64,000 bases of DNA from Arenibacter echinorum (GTDB lineage: Bacteria > Bacteroidota > Bacteroidia > Flavobacteriales > Flavobacteriaceae), in the NCBI RefSeq assembly GCF_003259375.1, contig NZ_QLLN01000003.1, positions 715,590-779,589 of the forward strand, written 5' to 3'. Below, piece by piece: positions 26,210-35,878 of the stretch (position 1 is the stretch's first letter; each line of letters begins with the position of its first letter). Made by a program: the position numbers and the translations under genes. The notes beneath the pieces were generated by a model, which made no database searches, was not told where the DNA came from, and worked only from the letters and a program-made list of their open reading frames with translations.

Positions 26210-27904
26210 TTACCAGCTACCGCCGCCGCCGCCGCCAAAGCCACCACCAGATGAACCTCCACCAGAACTTCCACTACTGGAAGGGGAACTCACCATATTG
26301 GATTTAGTGCTTGCCATGGCATTGGAAAAAGATTTGGAAAACTGATTCATTGTAAGGCTGCTACTGGAAGTGGATGTATACCAATCCGGGGGAGGTATAT
26401 TAAGATCCCGAAATTTTTTGGCCCATTGATCAAACATACCAAAGGCCAATGCATAACCTAGGGTATTTTCAAAATAATGCGGGTCATCTTTCAAAAGCAT
26501 TTTTAATCTGTTTTCTTCCGCTACCTTAATAAATCTTTTAAATCCCTTTAATTCCGACAGCAACTCATTTCCCTTTGCATTCTTTTTAACCATAAATCGA
26601 TTGACAAAAATCAGTATCACACAAAAACCGACTATTGCTACTGCTGCCACAGGGCCCCAGAAAAACAACCCCACCAAAGTAAGTCCGATCGCCAAAACAA
26701 TCAAGGCCACATACATAATACCCTGCATTTTTTTTGACTCTGCTTCATAATAGGGTTGTGCACTTTCCTTCAACTGGCTGCGTGCCTTGATCATCTTGGT
26801 ATAAAAAGTATCCTTTAAACTACTCACCAGTACTTCGGTACCAGCAACGTTGTTATTGTCACCAAACAGACCCTTGAATATTTCCAATTCATAGGAGGGT
26901 GAATCCAATGGCAAAGACTGCAGCCGTATAATTTTAGTGTCCTTTGATCCAAAAATGCCTTTTTTGGGAATTTCTTCCAGTCTTATCAATCCTTTTGAGC
27001 CCCAATATGGTATTAATGCTATTAAGTCGGAATTGTCATCCTTATCGTTTATTAAAAAACCTATCATGGCCGGATCTAATTTGTCCGGTGGATAATAACT
27101 GGTGGCAGCAATGACACGTTTGTCCTTGCCAAATTTCCACCATACCCTGAAAAATGCAAAAAGCATTACCCCAATCAGGAATACCCAACCATAGCTATCC
27201 CAAAAAGGCCAAAAAGGTTTCTCTTCCTTGACCGATCCTAATGGAAGATTGATCAATACGGTAACACTTTGTCCCGGATGGGATACAAAGCCCGCCTTGC
27301 TTGTTCCCGAAAATTCATTATCCGTATAATACAATTGCATGTCCGCAGTCGTAGTTGAAGTACCCCTATCCCCAGCGTACACAAAGCTATTTTCCTTACT
27401 GGGATATACATTGTCCGGAAGTGTAATGGTAAAACTGACCTGATTAAAATCGGCCAGCCAATCCTCCGGTTTAATGTTCCAATAAAACCGAATCTGCGAT
27501 TCCTCAAAAAGAAAGGCATTATGGACCCGATATTTTATTTCGTAATGCTGGGGACCCACTAGGGTAATATCCTTATCCCCAATTTTGATCTCCATGTTTT
27601 CCTGCATCTTTTGTACAAAATCGAACGGAGCTTCAAATTTATAATCGGGAACCTTTATCTTACTAATCCTGATCTTTCGGGTAGATTCGTTACCCTTGGA
27701 ATCAACAAGGTCATATTTTGTTTGAATGGTCCTATAAATACCGTGTTTTGGGATTTCAAAGTTAAGATCATAGTTTTCCACTACATCAAAATAACCTTCT
27801 TGATGAACCGTAATGTTGACAGTGTAATTTTGAACCGTAAAATCCTGGGCCAATCCCGTATTTATGGCCAAAAGAATTAGAAGTAAGTAATAGCTATTTT
27901 TCAT
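26210..27904 (-). CDS. DUF2207 membrane protein with Gly-rich tail
   Basis: A 564-residue protein. A signal peptide (MKNSYYLLLILLAINTGLAQ) precedes the extracytoplasmic DUF2207 beta-domain (VQNYTVNITVHQEGYFDVVENYDL). One membrane helix lies near residue 240 (WVFLIGVMLFAFFRVW), followed by a cytoplasmic part and a two-helix hairpin around residue 405-440. The C-terminus is an extreme Gly/Ser run (SSGGGSSGGGFGGGGGGSW). It overlaps the lemA-like stop by one base (TAATG), so the two genes are translationally coupled. DUF2207 and LemA occur together in many bacteria as a membrane pair of unsettled function. Confidence 0.9.
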   Translation of the reverse strand: MKNSYYLLLILLAINTGLAQDFTVQNYTVNITVHQEGYFDVVENYDLNFEIPKHGIYRTIQTKYDLVDSKGNESTRKIRISKIKVPDYKFEAPFDFVQKMQENMEIKIGDKDITLVGPQHYEIKYRVHNAFLFEESQIRFYWNIKPEDWLADFNQVSFTITLPDNVYPSKENSFVYAGDRGTSTTTADMQLYYTDNEFSGTSKAGFVSHPGQSVTVLINLPLGSVKEEKPFWPFWDSYGWVFLIGVMLFAFFRVWWKFGKDKRVIAATSYYPPDKLDPAMIGFLINDKDDNSDLIALIPYWGSKGLIRLEEIPKKGIFGSKDTKIIRLQSLPLDSPSYELEIFKGLFGDNNNVAGTEVLVSSLKDTFYTKMIKARSQLKESAQPYYEAESKKMQGIMYVALIVLAIGLTLVGLFFWGPVAAVAIVGFCVILIFVNRFMVKKNAKGNELLSELKGFKRFIKVAEENRLKMLLKDDPHYFENTLGYALAFGMFDQWAKKFRDLNIPPPDWYTSTSSSSLTMNQFSKSFSNAMASTKSNMVSSPSSSGSSGGGSSGGGFGGGGGGSW

Positions 27905-28464
27905 TAAGAGAAATCTACTTTTACATTCGCCCTACTAGCCTCCTCTGCTTCAAAATAATTAAAATGTTGATATTTAAACAAACTGGCCACAAGCACCCCT
28001 GGTACGCTTTCCCCATAAGTGTTGTTTTCTCTCACAGAACCATTGTAGTACCTTCTGGCACGCTCCAGATTTTCTTCAATTTCATTTAACTTTTGTTGCA
28101 GATCCAAATAATTGGCGTTGGCCTTAAGATCTGGATAAGCTTCCCCCAAGGCAAATATACTTCTCAAACTTTGCTGGAGCTGGTTTTCTGCCTTTATCTG
28201 GGCATTGATATCTCCAGATGGGACCGCCATAGCAGCATTACGGGCATTTATTACAGCCTCTAAGGTAGATTTTTCATGTTTGGCATATCCTTTTACGGTC
28301 TCCACCAAATTTGGTATAAGATCGTACCTTCTTTTTAGAGCCACATCTATATTGCTCCAAGCATCCTTGACAAGATTTCTAAGTGTGGCAAAGCGATTGA
28401 AAACATTAACTAAGAAAAATGCGATCAAAGCTAGGATTCCCAAAAAAATAATTAACGTAATCAT
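27904..28464 (-). CDS. lemA: LemA-family protein
   Basis: A 186-residue protein with a single N-terminal membrane helix (MITLIIFLGILALIAFFLV) and the LemA four-helix bundle. Hallmarks are LVKDAWSNIDVALKRRYDLI and PNLVETVKGYAKHEKSTLE, followed by NARNAA. The bulk is probably periplasmic. It is first in an operon with the DUF2207 gene. LemA proteins are linked to envelope stress or protease complexes in some species, but no activity is established for this pair. Confidence 0.95.
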   Translation of the reverse strand: MITLIIFLGILALIAFFLVNVFNRFATLRNLVKDAWSNIDVALKRRYDLIPNLVETVKGYAKHEKSTLEAVINARNAAMAVPSGDINAQIKAENQLQQSLRSIFALGEAYPDLKANANYLDLQQKLNEIEENLERARRYYNGSVRENNTYGESVPGVLVASLFKYQHFNYFEAEEASRANVKVDFS

Positions 28465-28675
28465 GGTTTTGTTTTTTAGTTGTTATAAATATGGCTTCAC
28501 TAAGTTACTTTATTTTTTTGTTCACAAGGCAGGCCGGTTATTAAATTAAGGGACAGATTGGAAAATCTTAATTAAAAACTTATTGGTATCAGTCTTTATA
28601 AAGCATTTAATGCCAAATAACATAAAGACGCAAAATTACTTAACATAGATCAATGTGCAAATGACATATGAGTCC

Positions 28676-28683
28676 TAATTTTG
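28676..28683 (+). promoter_or_regulatory. TAnnTTTG -7 box of the pirin gene
   Basis: TAATTTTG matches the Bacteroidota -7 consensus and lies 19 bases before the pirin ATG. No clear -33 TTG was found at the usual distance. Confidence 0.5.
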
Positions 28684-28702
28684 GGCAAACAAAAAAGATA
28701 TC

Positions 28703-29413
28703 ATGAAAACTATACTACATACAGCAGAGAGCAGAGGACATGCGGATCACGGTTGGCTAAATTCATACCACAGTTTTAGTTTTGCCAATTATCACAACCC
28801 AGAGCGTATGAACTTTGGGGTTCTTAGGGTACTGAACGACGATACCGTCTCTGGCGGGCAGGGCTTCGGACAACATCCCCACAAGAACATGGAAATCGTT
28901 TCCATTCCCTTGAAAGGAGATTTGGAACACAAGGACAGTATGGGCAATACCACTATTATCAAAGAAGGTGATGTTCAGGTTATGAGTGCAGGAACCGGTG
29001 TTTTTCACAGCGAGTATAACAAGAATAAAAATGAAGAGGTTAAATTTCTTCAAATCTGGGTGTTTCCAAAAACACAAAATGTAACCCCCAGATACGATCA
29101 AATTTCTACCCTTGATATGGCCGTTAAAAATTCCTTTTACCAAATCCTTTCTCCCGAAAAAACGGAGCAGGGAGTTTGGATACATCAGGATGCTTGGTTT
29201 TCTTTAGGTGATTTTGAAACAAAAAATACTTCAACTTATACTTTAAATAAACCTAGTAATGGTCTATATGTATTTGTATTGGAAGGTGAAATTACTATTG
29301 GAGAGCAAATTCTAAAAAGGCGTGACGGATTGGGAATATGGGAAACCGGCCAAATTACGCTTACCGCAGCAACACCGAGCAAGGTCCTGCTAATGGAAGT
29401 TCCAATGACATAA
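28703..29413 (+). CDS. Pirin-family bicupin protein
   Basis: A 236-residue pirin of the YhhW type. The first cupin holds the metal ligands in FGQHPHKNMEIVS and TGVFHSEYN (three His and a Glu). The second cupin is shorter and lacks most ligands. Bacterial relatives show quercetin 2,3-dioxygenase activity in vitro or act as redox-sensitive partners. It is cytoplasmic and stands alone, with a TAnnTTTG box just upstream. Confidence 0.93.
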   Translation: MKTILHTAESRGHADHGWLNSYHSFSFANYHNPERMNFGVLRVLNDDTVSGGQGFGQHPHKNMEIVSIPLKGDLEHKDSMGNTTIIKEGDVQVMSAGTGVFHSEYNKNKNEEVKFLQIWVFPKTQNVTPRYDQISTLDMAVKNSFYQILSPEKTEQGVWIHQDAWFSLGDFETKNTSTYTLNKPSNGLYVFVLEGEITIGEQILKRRDGLGIWETGQITLTAATPSKVLLMEVPMT

Positions 29414-29555
29414 CCCCAAACCCCACTAACCCATCCATTTCCTTCTGCCTTTTGGCGAGGTGGTCGGTGGTTTATCGAATTTAGTACGCGCACAGGGCAA
29501 TATATGCTATATTATCCCTAAATTAATGGTACTTTTTTTCCATAAAATCTAAATT

Positions 29556-31028
29556 TTGAAAAAAATTAAACTTCTGTTGGTAACCATCATGCTATTCCCC
29601 CTTGTCTTTTCATGCTCCAAGGAAAGCAAGGAGGATCTTATAGACATTTTGGTCAATGAAAATCCTACCGATCAACCCGAAGAAGAGCCCGAACCGGAAG
29701 TACCTTTGATAGAAAGCAGTCCACTCCCTGACAACCCCCAAAGATCGGGCGATGCCTCGGCCGGGTACGAATATTTAATTTCAGGCAATTATATGAGTTC
29801 GGGAGTTCCCTATGATGCATTTTTGCTGGGGACCAGTGTAAACCCTGACAACCGTCTCAACAGAACAGGAGACAACGCAAACCTGTCTTACGATTATACC
29901 ACTATAACGGCTTCCAATGGAGCAAGAGTGGTTGCTCCCAATTGCATGGCATGCCACGCCTCCACAATAAACAATGAATTTATTATTGGCCTAGGGAGCC
30001 ATGACGCGGATTTTACGGTTAACCGGGCAAGCAATATAGCCCTATTGAATTCTGGTATCAGAGCCTTGTATGGTGGGGAAGACAGCGCCGAATGGCAAGC
30101 ATACGACCAATTTAGAAAGAGCATAGTTGCCATTGGCCCTAGGACAATGACAGAAACCAGAGGTTCTAATCCCGCGGATAAAATTACCCAAGTGTTAATA
30201 GCGCACCGGGATAAAAGTACTTTGGTATGGCAGGATACACCTTTGGTAGACATACCAGAGGAGGTATTCCCGTCCGATGTGCCTGCATGGTGGCTGCTAA
30301 AGAAAAAGAATGCCATGTTTTACCACGCCATTGGTCGACTTGATTTTTGCAAGTCTTTTATTGGTTCCAGCCTGCTCACCCTAGGTGACGCAACAAAGGC
30401 CGCTGAAATAGACTCCAAAATGGTAGATGTACTGGCCTATATTCAGAGTTTGGAAGCCCCTGAATATCCGTTTACGGTAGATTCAGATTTAGTACAACAA
30501 GGCCAACAATTATTTGAAAATAAATGCGCAACCTGTCACGGCACCTATGGGGACAACCCCACCTACCCAAATTTACTTGTGACCTTAAAATCCGTTGGGA
30601 CCGACCCGGAATTATCCGATCATTACACAAAATCTTCCGCCATGAACGATTATTTTATGGAATGGTTCAATTCAGGGTGGTTTGGTACTTATGGGAATAA
30701 TTTACAGATAAAAGCTGAAGGCGGCTATATTGCCCCACCCTTGGATGGTATATGGGCCACGGCCCCATACTTCCACAATGGATCCGTACCTACCTTGGAA
30801 GACGTCTTGAACAGCAAGAACAGACCTACAAGATGGAGCAGGTCTTTTGACAATACCGATTACGATCAATCAAAAGTGGGTTGGATCTACTCTATCGAAC
30901 AGACCAAAGTTGACAAGAACACTTACGACACTACTTTAAAAGGATATGGAAATTCAGGTCACACCTTTGGTGACCAGTTGACGAATTCAGAAAGAATCGC
31001 TTTAATAGAATATCTTAAAACGCTATAA
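29556..31028 (+). CDS. Di-haem c-type cytochrome lipoprotein (di-haem peroxidase / RoxA-like)
   Basis: A 490-residue protein, start TTG 29556 followed by KKIKLLLVTIMLFPLVFSCS, a lipoprotein signal with Cys20. Two haem c attachment sites are present, CMACH (about residue 130) and CATCH (about residue 325). The segment APPLDGIWATAPYFHNGSVPTL near residue 395 is a hallmark of di-haem cytochrome-c-peroxidase and RoxA-like proteins. It is anchored on the periplasmic side of a membrane. It could reduce peroxide or oxidise an organic substrate; which one is not decidable. No maturation genes are next to it. Confidence 0.88.
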   Translation: MKKIKLLLVTIMLFPLVFSCSKESKEDLIDILVNENPTDQPEEEPEPEVPLIESSPLPDNPQRSGDASAGYEYLISGNYMSSGVPYDAFLLGTSVNPDNRLNRTGDNANLSYDYTTITASNGARVVAPNCMACHASTINNEFIIGLGSHDADFTVNRASNIALLNSGIRALYGGEDSAEWQAYDQFRKSIVAIGPRTMTETRGSNPADKITQVLIAHRDKSTLVWQDTPLVDIPEEVFPSDVPAWWLLKKKNAMFYHAIGRLDFCKSFIGSSLLTLGDATKAAEIDSKMVDVLAYIQSLEAPEYPFTVDSDLVQQGQQLFENKCATCHGTYGDNPTYPNLLVTLKSVGTDPELSDHYTKSSAMNDYFMEWFNSGWFGTYGNNLQIKAEGGYIAPPLDGIWATAPYFHNGSVPTLEDVLNSKNRPTRWSRSFDNTDYDQSKVGWIYSIEQTKVDKNTYDTTLKGYGNSGHTFGDQLTNSERIALIEYLKTL

Positions 31029-31146
31029 ATAAATACTATATATCTATTTACTTGATTTAAAAAAACAACCTAAAAAACAACGGCAAGAAGATTTACAGAG
31101 CACATTCGTTGGTGTTTTCCATAATCACATACACTACAGAAAACTA

Positions 31147-32706
31147 CTATTCCTCCGGTGGCCTACCGTGAATATCTTCGTAAATAGTATCAAAATTTTG
31201 ACGCAAATGTGTACTTAGTTTTTTATGATAATCATCCGTTAACCACTTCAGAAAGTTATAGGTGCTTTTACTAATACACTTTGCATAACGCTGTATTCTA
31301 TCATCGATATCCGGACCCAACATTTTGGAGAGAGCAAGGGCATCATAAACATCCTCACTGTTTTCCACGCATATTCTGGCATGTTGGGCTATCGATCTCT
31401 CTAACACCACCTTTGATGTTTCCCCATTTTTAATGGAATCCACATAAGTTTCCTTGATATCGAAATAGACTTTCTCGGATTTGGCAAATTCTGCACGCAA
31501 TTCTTCGGGCATTTCCCATTTAAAATTGCTTTCCAGCTCTTCATCACTTAAAAGCCTATCCGCATAAAAATTTGGTGATTTAAAAATGGCCTGCCAGTCC
31601 AAATCGGCCCCCCAAGGACCAAAGCGATGGAAATTGTTTCCCAAGTCAATTACCGAAAAGGTAGATTTATTATTCAAAATCCTTGAACCACGACCTATCA
31701 TCTGGTAATACAGGGTCAAGGATTTAGTGGCACGGTTCAATATAATGGTATCTATGGTAGGTTCGTCGAACCCGGTGGTCAAAATGCTTACCGAGGTTAA
31801 AACAGCATTAGGCGTCATATTAAACCACTTTAGAATGGTCTTACGCTGCTTCTTGGTAGCGGTATTGTCCAAATGCGCTATTGGATAGCCAGCGGCCCTG
31901 AAAGTCTCGTAGACATGCAGGGATGTATTAATACCATTATTGAAAATCAAGGTCTTCTTACCTTTGGAGTGTTTTTCATAAGCCTCCAAAAGCTTACTTA
32001 GCATCTGACTATTATTGTAAAGATCCTCTGAAGATTTTACTGTATAATCCCCATTGGAACCTACCTCCAAAGAAGTTAGCCCCATATTGTACGAATAGAA
32101 GTCCGCCTGGGCCAAAAACTCATTCTCAATAAGGGATTCTATTGTTTCCCCAACGATCAATTCATCATAATTATCTTTCATTGGCAAGTCCTTGTTGGAA
32201 CTCAAGGGGGTTGCGGTAACGCCCAAAACAAATGAATTCTCAAAAAACTTGAACAATTTTGTAAAGGAATTATAATGCGCCTCATCAATAATTACCAATC
32301 CAACGTCCGAAATATCCAATTTATCGTCCTGAAGCCTGTTGTTCAATGTCTCCACCATGGCCACAAAGCAACTGTATTCTTCCTGATCATCTAGATTAGC
32401 CTTACTATCTACCACTTTATTGGTGACCCCAAAACTGGTCAGCATGGTAGAAGTTTGCTTGCAAAGCTCAATTCGGTGGGTCATAATCAGCACCTTCTTG
32501 TTGTGGTGCTTTAGATATTGCCTTACTATTTCGGAAAAAATGACGGTTTTACCACCACCAGTAGGCAATTGATACAAAAGATGATAATCATCCGGAGCAG
32601 TTTCAAATTTATCAAAAATCTGGTCAATAGCTCCTTTTTGATAGCTGTACAGCTCCTTATCCGTTTTTCTTTCTACAATAGCATTGGCAATCAAAGTCTC
32701 CGACAT
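31147..32706 (-). CDS. DEAD/DEAH superfamily II helicase
   Basis: A 519-residue protein from ATG 32706 (a TTG at 32727 is less likely). Motif I is PTGGGKT, motif II VIIDEAH, motif III-like GVTATP. The C-terminal helicase domain has TTGFDEP and QMIGRGSR, typical of the RecQ/UvrB/type-III-restriction-like group. The C-terminal ~120 residues have no recognised domain. It is probably a nucleic-acid-dependent ATPase of DNA repair or RNA turnover. No nuclease or methylase gene is beside it, so a restriction system is unlikely. Confidence 0.92.
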   Translation of the reverse strand: MSETLIANAIVERKTDKELYSYQKGAIDQIFDKFETAPDDYHLLYQLPTGGGKTVIFSEIVRQYLKHHNKKVLIMTHRIELCKQTSTMLTSFGVTNKVVDSKANLDDQEEYSCFVAMVETLNNRLQDDKLDISDVGLVIIDEAHYNSFTKLFKFFENSFVLGVTATPLSSNKDLPMKDNYDELIVGETIESLIENEFLAQADFYSYNMGLTSLEVGSNGDYTVKSSEDLYNNSQMLSKLLEAYEKHSKGKKTLIFNNGINTSLHVYETFRAAGYPIAHLDNTATKKQRKTILKWFNMTPNAVLTSVSILTTGFDEPTIDTIILNRATKSLTLYYQMIGRGSRILNNKSTFSVIDLGNNFHRFGPWGADLDWQAIFKSPNFYADRLLSDEELESNFKWEMPEELRAEFAKSEKVYFDIKETYVDSIKNGETSKVVLERSIAQHARICVENSEDVYDALALSKMLGPDIDDRIQRYAKCISKSTYNFLKWLTDDYHKKLSTHLRQNFDTIYEDIHGRPPEE

Positions 32707-32891
32707 AATCTCTTTTTTGGATTGCAAAACTAAGCCCTTTGTTGGGTGATTAACGAATATTTTCAGAAAATTTAAGGATTATTTTTTTTAAATATCATTG
32801 TCAGGGCCAATTAGGGCCACTATTGGAATACATTTTATGATAATTTAAATTTAAAAACCGGCCACATTTCAACTAAGTGACCCTAGAATTG

Positions 32892-33884
32892 CTAGTTCTT
32901 GGCCAGGTTTCTAAGCGCCACCCATTGTTTGAGCATTTCCCTTGAATCCGTAGCCGGATAGCCCAATACGGTTTTTCCAGGAAGAACGTCGCTCATTACA
33001 CCGGAACCAGCCCCTACAACGGCACCTGAATTAATGGTGGTATGATCTTTAATGGAAGCACTCCCTCCTATTATTACACCATCGCCCAGGGTAACAGAAC
33101 CTGCCAAACCACTGTGTCCTGCCATAATACAAGACCTTCCCAATACACAATTATGGGCTATTTGGACCAAGTTGTCGATCTTACACCCATCACCTACGAT
33201 TGTGGAGCTAAATTTTCCACGGTCAACACAGGAATTGGCCCCTATTTCCACATAATTGCCGATCACCACGTTTCCTATTTGAGGTATTTTCACCAAACCC
33301 CTACCGTCCTCACTTGGCCGATAGCCAAACCCGTCCGCCCCAATACTCACATTGGTATGAAAAATACAATTATTCCCAATAATGCTGCGCTCCCTAATAA
33401 CGGTACCCGACCAAACTACAGTATGATGGCCAATAGTACTCTCATCAAAAATAGTAACGTTGGGATAAAGGATTACACCATCTCCCAAAACTACATTTTT
33501 ACCCACATAACTACCCGCTCCAATTTTACAACCTTTGCCCAAAACTGCAGTTTCGTGTACTACGGCCCTAGGATGTATTTCTTCCAATAATTCAGGTGGT
33601 TCTGGCTGAAAAGCCTCCAGCAATTTGGCCATGGCCAAGTCTGCATTTGCCACCTTTATAAAAGCCCTATCCGCACCTGGCAGTATTTTTACTGCATTGG
33701 ACACTATGGCGGCACTGGCACCGCAAGACTCCCACTGTCGCGCATATTTATTACTGGAGATAAATGTAATCTGCTGGTCTTTGGCCCTGTCTATTTGCTC
33801 GGCACCAATGATTGGCTTGTTATATTCCCCTATAAGCTCTCCATTCAAGAATTCACTTATTTCTGCAACGGTAAATGATTTCAT
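32892..33884 (-). CDS. lpxD: UDP-3-O-acylglucosamine N-acyltransferase LpxD
   Basis: A 330-residue LpxD. The N-terminal uridine-binding domain (residues 1-~100) is followed by a left-handed beta-helix of hexapeptide repeats (GKGCKIGAGSYVGKNVVLGDGV and onward). The catalytic His sits in IAHNCVLGRSCIMAGHSG. It transfers a hydroxyacyl chain from ACP to UDP-3-O-acylglucosamine in lipid A synthesis. It is outside an lpx operon. A genome-wide second LpxD is common in this group, so this may be a second copy. Confidence 0.93.
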   Translation of the reverse strand: MKSFTVAEISEFLNGELIGEYNKPIIGAEQIDRAKDQQITFISSNKYARQWESCGASAAIVSNAVKILPGADRAFIKVANADLAMAKLLEAFQPEPPELLEEIHPRAVVHETAVLGKGCKIGAGSYVGKNVVLGDGVILYPNVTIFDESTIGHHTVVWSGTVIRERSIIGNNCIFHTNVSIGADGFGYRPSEDGRGLVKIPQIGNVVIGNYVEIGANSCVDRGKFSSTIVGDGCKIDNLVQIAHNCVLGRSCIMAGHSGLAGSVTLGDGVIIGGSASIKDHTTINSGAVVGAGSGVMSDVLPGKTVLGYPATDSREMLKQWVALRNLAKN

Positions 33885-34079
33885 TTAATACTTTCGTTAT
33901 TATTTTATTGCTAAAACATTGATTAATATCCTGCCAAATATTTAAATATAGCTTTAAATATCAAACTATATTGTTAATTTTCAATGAAGCAGGCGCAAAA
34001 TTTATATTTAAAGAAAAATTTAGGAGTTGGCATTTATTTTTTAGTCTCCTGTTAAGCAATGGCTTTCATCCCTTACCAG

Positions 34080-34295
34080 CTATTTCCTTTGCGACCTTAT
34101 ATACAATTGTTCTACCTTTTCCCGTGCCCAAGGAGTGCGCCTTAAAAACTTTAAACTGGATTTAATGGAAGGATCGTGATTAAAGCATCGAATATTAATT
34201 CTAGCACCCATTTCCTCCCAACCATATTGGGCCACCAAGGAGTCCAAAATGTCGGCCAAGGTAATACCATGTAAAGGATTCTTATCGTTATTCAT
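34080..34295 (-). CDS. VF530/DUF2132 family small DNA-binding-like protein
   Basis: A 71-residue protein matching VF530 (DUF2132): [30 protein letters not shown] and [24 protein letters not shown]. Family structures resemble a DNA-binding fold, but the role is not established. It precedes the RNA helicase gene by 53 bp on the same strand in the opposite order (helicase upstream), so they may be co-transcribed. Confidence 0.9.
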   Translation of the reverse strand: MNNDKNPLHGITLADILDSLVAQYGWEEMGARINIRCFNHDPSIKSSLKFLRRTPWAREKVEQLYIRSQRK

Positions 34296-34348
34296 TTAAA
34301 GTAATACATTAAATAAAAGTGACTATATACATAAACTACAATAAACTG

Positions 34349-35707
34349 CTATTTTCTTTTTTTATTTTTTTGAGCTAATTTCTTGTCTCCCCTTGTAATC
34401 GGTTTTTTATATTTCTTAGCAATTACCCTTTTATAGGATCCTCCTTGGTTTACCTTTTTATTTTTTTCCGCTTTTTCATGAAAGGCATCCCCACGGGCCT
34501 CCAGTTCGGCGGCACTCACGGGATTGTTGTGTTCCAAATTTTTGGGGCGCTCCTCCGGTGCCAATTCCTCCGATATTTTTACCTCCCGTGGAAACTCCAT
34601 CAACGGAATTTGATAATCCATTAATTTCTCTATGGCGTTTTTAAACTCCTCCTCTTTCTCGGTATATAACAGCAAGGAGTTCCCTTTTTTCTCCGCTCTT
34701 CCCGTCCTACCTATACGGTGCATATAGTTCTCAGGATATGTAGGGGTATCAAAATTGATGACATGGGTAATTTGTTCCAAGTCCAAACCCCTAGACATTA
34801 CATCGGTAGATACCAGAATCCTATTTTTCCCTTCATCGAATTGCTTGATGGACCTAATTCTATAATTCTGTGTTTTATTGGAATGGATTATAGCCGCCTC
34901 ATCACCAAAATCTCCTTTCAAGGCTTCAAATAATCTGTCGGCACTTCTCTTATTGGAAACAAAAATCAACACCTTTTTATAAATGGTTTTATCTTTCAAA
35001 AGAAAGGTCAACAGGTTTACTTTAGTGTAATAGTTTTGAACGGCATAGGCAACTTGCTCAATATTTTCCAGTGGGGTTCCACTAACGGCAATCGATATTT
35101 TTGCCGGCGCAATAAAAAAGTCCTCTATCAATGTGGAAACCTCCTCTGTCATGGTAGCCGAAAACATGATATTCTGTCTTCTCTGTGGCATTAATTCAAA
35201 AATATTGGTAATCTGAAAACGAAAACCAAGATCCAACATAACATCTACTTCATCGATCACCAATTTCTTGATGTCCCTGAGCTTAACGGTCCTATCCAAT
35301 GTAAGATCATACAATCTGCCAGGGGTAGCCACCAAAATATCACAACCTTGGGCCACTGCCTGCCGCTGGGTATTTATATTTGCCCCACCATAAATACCGC
35401 AAACCCTAACGGTCATATATTTGGAATAAGCTTCAATATTGGCAACCACCTGCAACACCAGTTCCCTTGTTGGGACCAATATCAATATTCTGGGATTGAT
35501 TTGTTTCGAAAATTTCAACTCCTGCAATAGAGGTAACATATAAGCAAAAGTTTTCCCCGTACCTGTTTGTGCAATCCCTACTATATCTTTGCCTGACATG
35601 ATTACGGAAAAGGCTTCCTGCTGAATGGGAGTCGGGACTGAAAAGCCCAAATCCTCTATGGCATAATGTAATTGATTAGATATATTAAAATCCGCAAAAG
35701 TGCTCAT
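34349..35707 (-). CDS. DEAD-box RNA helicase (RhlE-like)
   Basis: A 452-residue DEAD-box protein from ATG 35707. Q motif FSVPTPIQQ, motif I AQTGTGKT, Ib TPGR, motif II as DEVD (variant of DEAD), motif III SAT, and motif VI HRIGRTGR. The C-terminal ~60 residues are rich in Lys/Arg and probably bind RNA. The motif II residue change (DEVD instead of DEAD) is a notable deviation but keeps the key acids. A role in ribosome or mRNA remodelling is inferred from the family. Confidence 0.93.
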   Translation of the reverse strand: MSTFADFNISNQLHYAIEDLGFSVPTPIQQEAFSVIMSGKDIVGIAQTGTGKTFAYMLPLLQELKFSKQINPRILILVPTRELVLQVVANIEAYSKYMTVRVCGIYGGANINTQRQAVAQGCDILVATPGRLYDLTLDRTVKLRDIKKLVIDEVDVMLDLGFRFQITNIFELMPQRRQNIMFSATMTEEVSTLIEDFFIAPAKISIAVSGTPLENIEQVAYAVQNYYTKVNLLTFLLKDKTIYKKVLIFVSNKRSADRLFEALKGDFGDEAAIIHSNKTQNYRIRSIKQFDEGKNRILVSTDVMSRGLDLEQITHVINFDTPTYPENYMHRIGRTGRAEKKGNSLLLYTEKEEEFKNAIEKLMDYQIPLMEFPREVKISEELAPEERPKNLEHNNPVSAAELEARGDAFHEKAEKNKKVNQGGSYKRVIAKKYKKPITRGDKKLAQKNKKRK

Positions 35708-35824
35708 TACCTTTATTTTTGTAACAAAGGTAAAGTTTATAATCTTCATATTTGCCGATCTGACCTTAGTTGACCATAATCAGTAGATAAAATAGATTCT
35801 TAATTAAAACCTAATTCTCGAGTT

Positions 35825-35832
35825 TAACTTTG
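35825..35832 (+). promoter_or_regulatory. TAnnTTTG -7 box of the M28 peptidase gene
   Basis: TAACTTTG matches the Bacteroidota -7 consensus and ends 47 bases before the peptidase ATG. No clear -33 TTG was found. Confidence 0.45.
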
Positions 35833-35878
35833 GGATAATTATTATTTTGAACCCACAGAATAATCCAAAATCCTAAAT

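Noticed and set aside
31147..32706. Helicase as part of a restriction or defence system
   Set aside because: No methylase, nuclease or other defence gene adjoins it; neighbours are a cytochrome and lpxD.
33042..33590. 182-residue open frame on the plus strand opposite lpxD
   Set aside because: It lies wholly antisense to the well-supported LpxD gene. Its Thr/Asn/Pro-rich composition is what the hexapeptide-repeat codons give when read backwards.
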